Under the pieces are notes generated by a model, which worked only from the letters and a program-made list of their open reading frames with translations, did no database searches and was not told where the DNA came from. A stretch of 64,000 nt of DNA from Callaeas wilsoni (Eukaryota; Chordata; Aves; Passeriformes; Callaeidae): contig VWPU01011829.1 of assembly GCA_013398955.1 (NCBI GenBank), positions 1 to 64,000 of the forward strand, in the 5' to 3' direction. Both the position numbers and the translations under genes were made by a program. Positions 59,572 through 64,000 of this stretch are shown here, one piece after another. Within the stretch, counting starts at the first letter, position 1. Every line of letters begins with the position of its first letter.

Positions 59572-62500
59572 CTGATAAAGGATGCAGGAGCCACATGGAT
59601 AATTACGTGCAGTGCTGGAAGGAGGAGCAGCACAACAACTGGCACCCAGCTCCTCTGGGCCCGTCAGCAGGTGCAGTGAGAATCCATGGAACTAAACAGC
59701 ACCCTGGGAACACAGGGGCTGGGTTAAAAATAATCTGTCACAGGGCAGGAAGGCTGGGCAGACTTCAACCTGTGCTGGTTGTGCTGTTCAGCTGGGCACG
59801 CGCGCGTGGGACTGAGCTGATGCATATTCATACACACACACAAGTGCCCAGAGGTGCATCATAAGGTTATGTTATATATCTTGCACTGGTCTCTGTTGGA
59901 TGTAAAGTCAGCTTTGCCTCTATCCACGTGTTCAGGTCAAGCTCCTGTCCCTGAGTCCCGCAGAGATGCTCTTGTCCTCTCTAATAACACAGCTCTCGGA
60001 GCAAATGTTGTGTGTCTCATGAGCTCCAAAACCAGAAGGCATATAGGAAAATATGCAGGGGAAATGCTGGGATTTGACATGATAATCTTTTCATGGCAAA
60101 GCCATTGGACATTCATTTTTGTTCATGCATAATTCAGAGTGGGAATTCGACCTGAAAGGAACACATTGTGTGTGCAGTTAGGCACTCACCATAATGAAGA
60201 ATTTAGGAATAACTTTAAAAACAAGAAGAGTATTGCTCTTCAGAACACAGCTACACTTTTCAAGTGCTTTTCCACTTGAACAGACAGTTTACAGCTCTTG
60301 AAACTGTTGGACTATTTCAACCAAGCAAAAGGCTGGGACTTTTAAAGATATTATATTCTGACAGGATTTGTGCAAATCAAGAGCTTGGCTTGTGAGGAGC
60401 TTATTTCTTGCCTCCACCAACAGGGAAGCCGTGAAAAACCTCTGTCCCTGGTTTGCCCTAGTGAGTTTGGCAATCACCTCACACACTGTGGCGTGCCAAT
60501 GAACCCCGGGGCAGCACTCCTGGGGTACCCCACACGGGGCTGCCCTCGGGGGGAAGGGTGGGTGCCAAGGCAGGGTTTGGGGAGCACTGCAGGGAGGCAG
60601 GCAGGGAGCTGGAGGGCAGCGAGGAGAAAGGCAGACTGCGGAGGGAAGGATGGCAGCAGGGTCAGGCCTGGAAGGAATGTCTGAGTCAGCTTGGGAAGGG
60701 GAAAGGGACACTCATGGATTTGCAGCAACCTGATTTTTCTGGGGGAAGGATGGAGATGAGAGATACTATTCCAATTTTTAAAATAATTTACAATTATGAA
60801 AGAACTCTCTTTTTTTTTTCTCTTGATTCTTGGTGATTAAGGATGTTTTCACTTTATGATTCACTATTTCCTTGGTCTTTGCACTGTTTCCAGTAGTTGA
60901 ATCCTTCTTTTCCCCGTTTCCAGAAGGCTGCTGCATTCTTTCCTTTGACAACAGCAGCATCTCTTCTTACTGGTTCCTGCCTTTAATCCCTCCAATCCTC
61001 CTACAGTGCCGTGATTCACATCTTACATTCCTCTCTCTGGTTTTCAGAGTTCTAGCCTCACATTCTCCTTCAGTTCCTCTCCCAGGTGTTTTCTTATCTT
61101 GTGCAAAGACCAGGCATATAATTTCCCTGCTTCTTCCACTCTGTCTTATTCTCATTTCTGTCCTCTGCTCTGTAGCCTGAAAGGCATGGTGGCCCTGCTC
61201 TCTTTGTGTAACAGCAGTTTAGAGGCACCTCCAGGACTTTTCCTGCCATCAAACTTCTCGAATGGCCTGCAGCCGTTTTTCAACTGATTTTACAAACGTC
61301 TTGAGGTGTTAAAGTGAATACAATTCCCTTCAGCCTGAATGGCTTAGAATCAGATATTTCTCCTCTACACCAAAAGGCAAATGTGTATTTGATGTCTCTG
61401 ACAGCTGCCTTTGTTCAGGGATCTATATGTCTGCTGGTAGGCTGTTGTGGCATGATAAAAAACCTAAGCAGCAGTAAAAATATTAACCGTATTTCAGCTG
61501 ACAGCACATATATCTCAGCATTAACCATGAGTATATAAAGAATATCAGCTTGTTTTATGAACAGGCTCTGCTGCAATTGTAGTAATAGACCTGGTGCTAT
61601 TAAGGAGTGACAGTTTGTTGTGTTTGCATTACAACTGTCAGGTTCCAGGCTTGTACAGACCTCACTCGACTGCCTCTGGAACGATGAGCATGGGAAGCGG
61701 AGCGGAAAGATTAACTGCAAATCAAACTGGAGCAACTGCACAGGTGAGGCAAAGTTTGTAGAAGGGTAATGGCTCTGTGCTTCTCAGGAGGAGACAAGCT
61801 GTGAAGGGGAAAGTCTTGTTTCCCAGCCTCAGATGAGATCAGGAATGTCAGAGATTTAACACGCAAGCTATTAACTTGCACATACTCCAGCGGGATGTGG
61901 TGAAGCTCAATTAATACTTGCAAAATGTTTGAAAATGAAATGCTAAGAATTAACCTTGCTATCATGAAAATCAGTGACAATTACGGCAAAATCCTGTTTC
62001 TCAGCTGTTGATAATTTCTCCCATAGATTCTCTTTTATAAAAGAGTTATAATCATGTCTTGCTTGTGATAGTCTATTATCCAGCTACCAGCTCCCTTTTA
62101 ACAAAATCTTCTTAGTAAATGGTTCTGGTTTTCCCTATTTAAAATCGTTAAGTCTTATCCCTGTCTTATGCTGTATTGCACAAATCCAAACCCCAATTAA
62201 AAGGAAAAAAAAAATAATTGTGTTGACAGGTTATTATCCGTATTTTTCAAGGAAAAGAATCCTTAGAAATGACTACAAAGTGCAAATATCGCTTACAATT
62301 AAAATGCAAATTCTAGGCCTTTAAGCTGAAGTTCAGAACATGAATTCTGTACAACAGAAGCTGGTCAAAACAATACTACATTTCGTTTATCACTTGACAT
62401 AAACAGACAAGAAGGAATCTGGTAGTCAAGTCTTTCTCTCTCAGATGTATGAAGCTTTCTGCTGAGATCTGACACCCATCAGGACGCCCCACGAAAACTC

Positions 62501-64000
62501 ATTGTACTGCTAGGAATGATTTATAGTGCGCTGTGAACATTGTTGTTTCGTGTGGTGAGGTCTTGTTAGAATGCTGATGTATTAAAAAAAGAAGTCTCAT
62601 CACCTGCTAAACTCTCTGTGCTAATGTATAAAGCCTGCCTTAGTGGCCATCCAGCCTCAGCACTGCCAGCTGTAAGAACCAGCTGCTTTGCTCTCGGAGC
62701 AGCTTTTTGAAATGCAGCCCTTCCCTCAGAGCTGACAGTTTCTGATCATTCCTGAGCATCCAAAACCACATTAAGGAAAGACGTTTTATACTCCCATCAC
62801 CAAACAGAATAATCCCTTTGCCACTTAAACCAGTGTGCTTGTTACTAGTCCAATTCTTGTTTAAACATTTCTTCTTTTACAATTGCCAATATTCTGGGCC
62901 CTTAGGCAATCAAGAATACACAGCTTAGGTGTTGCGACTGCAGTGGTGTCCGACTTGATAATTAATGTTTTAATTAACTCACAGAGCCTTAAATGTAGGG
63001 GATATTTCTTATTTCAGCAGCTAAAACTACACAATTCAGCATTTTGGCCAACTTCTATTTCCATGATGGTTTAAACACCATACAGCAAGAAGATGTAACA
63101 CAGTAACAAATTATAACAAAATATTCCAAATACTGATGGCAGTGCCCAAGCACACTTCCCTTCCTCAATTACACGCATCTCTGATATTTCATAAACAACT
63201 ACAAACCACCATAAATCTCCCTCTGATGCATACAGGACAGCTACAGATGCCAGCCTCAGTGCAAAGCAGATATCAGAATGCAGATCAGCAGAAACCTGCT
63301 GCACTGAAGCGAGGAGCTCTATTCCCAAGAGAGATGTTATGTAGATGCTGAATGTAGGCCTGGATCTGTTGTCTAGCTGATGCACAGGCTCACATCCAGC
63401 CATGGAAAGCGCCTGAAAAATCCTAGAGCAAAGAGAGAAACAGGAAAGCAGTGAAGGTTCTGCTTACTTCCATTAGTATGTTAATCAAGGAATAGGAGAA
63501 GAAGCATTTTTTTGTTTGAAATTAGGAATCAGACTGCTCCAGCCTATATATGAGCGTATATTTAGCAAAATTACAGACAAGGTTGGCCATCAAGTAGCTG
63601 AGAGAAATCCTCCCATACACCCAAGGAGGCCCAGAGGTTTCCACCTGACACAGATCAGGACAGGGGGTGTGGGTTTGCAGCACTGCAGGGAAAAGCTGCT
63701 GCAGGGACAGACACGATGATCACCTGTGCCTGCAGTGGCCAGCTGATCAAAGCAATGGCTAATTGATGGGGAAGGCATTTGGCTGATTATGACTGAGTCG
63801 CTCAGATCTTACACATTTTTAGTTAAATAAGCTTCTGCCTTGACAGATGGACGGTAGCCTGGTGTCTCTGGAAGCTCAAAGGGTTGAACTTCTAATGGGA
63901 GTTATAGGAGTGAGGAAATAATGTTCCCATCTGCAGCATTAAGCATCCAAGATCTGATACAGAGCAGGGTCAGGAACATTTTTTATATGGATGAACGATT

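Larger units (their letters stand above)
25667..64000 (-). other. LRP1B: LRP1B intron, partial (upstream of the EGF1 exon)
   Basis: At least 38.3 kb lie upstream of the EGF1 exon in gene order. The preceding LDL-receptor class A exon should encode a Cys-Pro-Asp-Gly...Asp-Glu core. I searched for its antisense and found no match, so I treat this as one intron. It holds CR1 fragments (27.65, 28.5, 30.0, 52.3 kb), one solo LTR (46.86-47.49 kb) and the simple repeats listed separately. Long stretches such as 31000-45800 and 53000-58400 show nothing I can name. Some low-repeat, ATTA-rich blocks may be conserved regulatory DNA. Confidence 0.75.

Overview
This is a stretch of bird nuclear DNA. It is AT-rich, almost entirely intronic, and has no bacterial-type gene density. 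It contains 3' ends of CR1 LINE retrotransposons with avian-type terminal sequence, and solo LTRs of avian endogenous retroviruses. The best-supported gene is LRP1B (low-density lipoprotein receptor-related protein 1B), read on the minus strand. A songbird or close relative is likely from the CR1 style, but the species cannot be fixed from the sequence.

Three consecutive LRP1B exons are present, running from high to low coordinates. They are EGF-like 1 (25547-25666, 120 bp), calcium-binding EGF-like 2 (23418-23546, 129 bp) and the start of the first YWTD beta-propeller (17683-17940, 258 bp). All have AG/GT splice borders, all introns are phase 1, and the reading frame is open through all three. 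Each exon carries one N-glycosylation sequon that is also present in the human protein as I remember it. The LDL-receptor class A exons that should precede them, and the propeller exon that should follow, were not found. The window is therefore introns of at least 38.3 kb and 17.7 kb flanking a small three-exon cluster near the N-terminus of a very large endocytic receptor.

Layout: 1-17682 is downstream intron with three CR1 or LTR insertions (CR1 at about 2818-2990, a probable ERVL-like LTR at about 6030-6570, a CR1 with target-site duplications at 7098-7548) and a well-bounded solo LTR (17019-17571) just 111 bp from the YWTD exon. 17683-25666 is the exon cluster with introns of 5,477 and 2,000 bp; the smaller intron holds another solo LTR (24781-25430). 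25667-64000 is upstream intron with three CR1 fragments on the plus strand, one on the minus strand, a second copy of the 24.8-kb LTR family (46858-47492) and many simple repeats.

No RNA gene, CRISPR array, operon or new multi-gene system was seen. The points most worth a second look are the mosaic divergence and GC enrichment of the YWTD exon next to a GC-rich LTR, the near-uniform antisense orientation of the transposable elements, and the CR1 insertion with a 12-bp target-site duplication.
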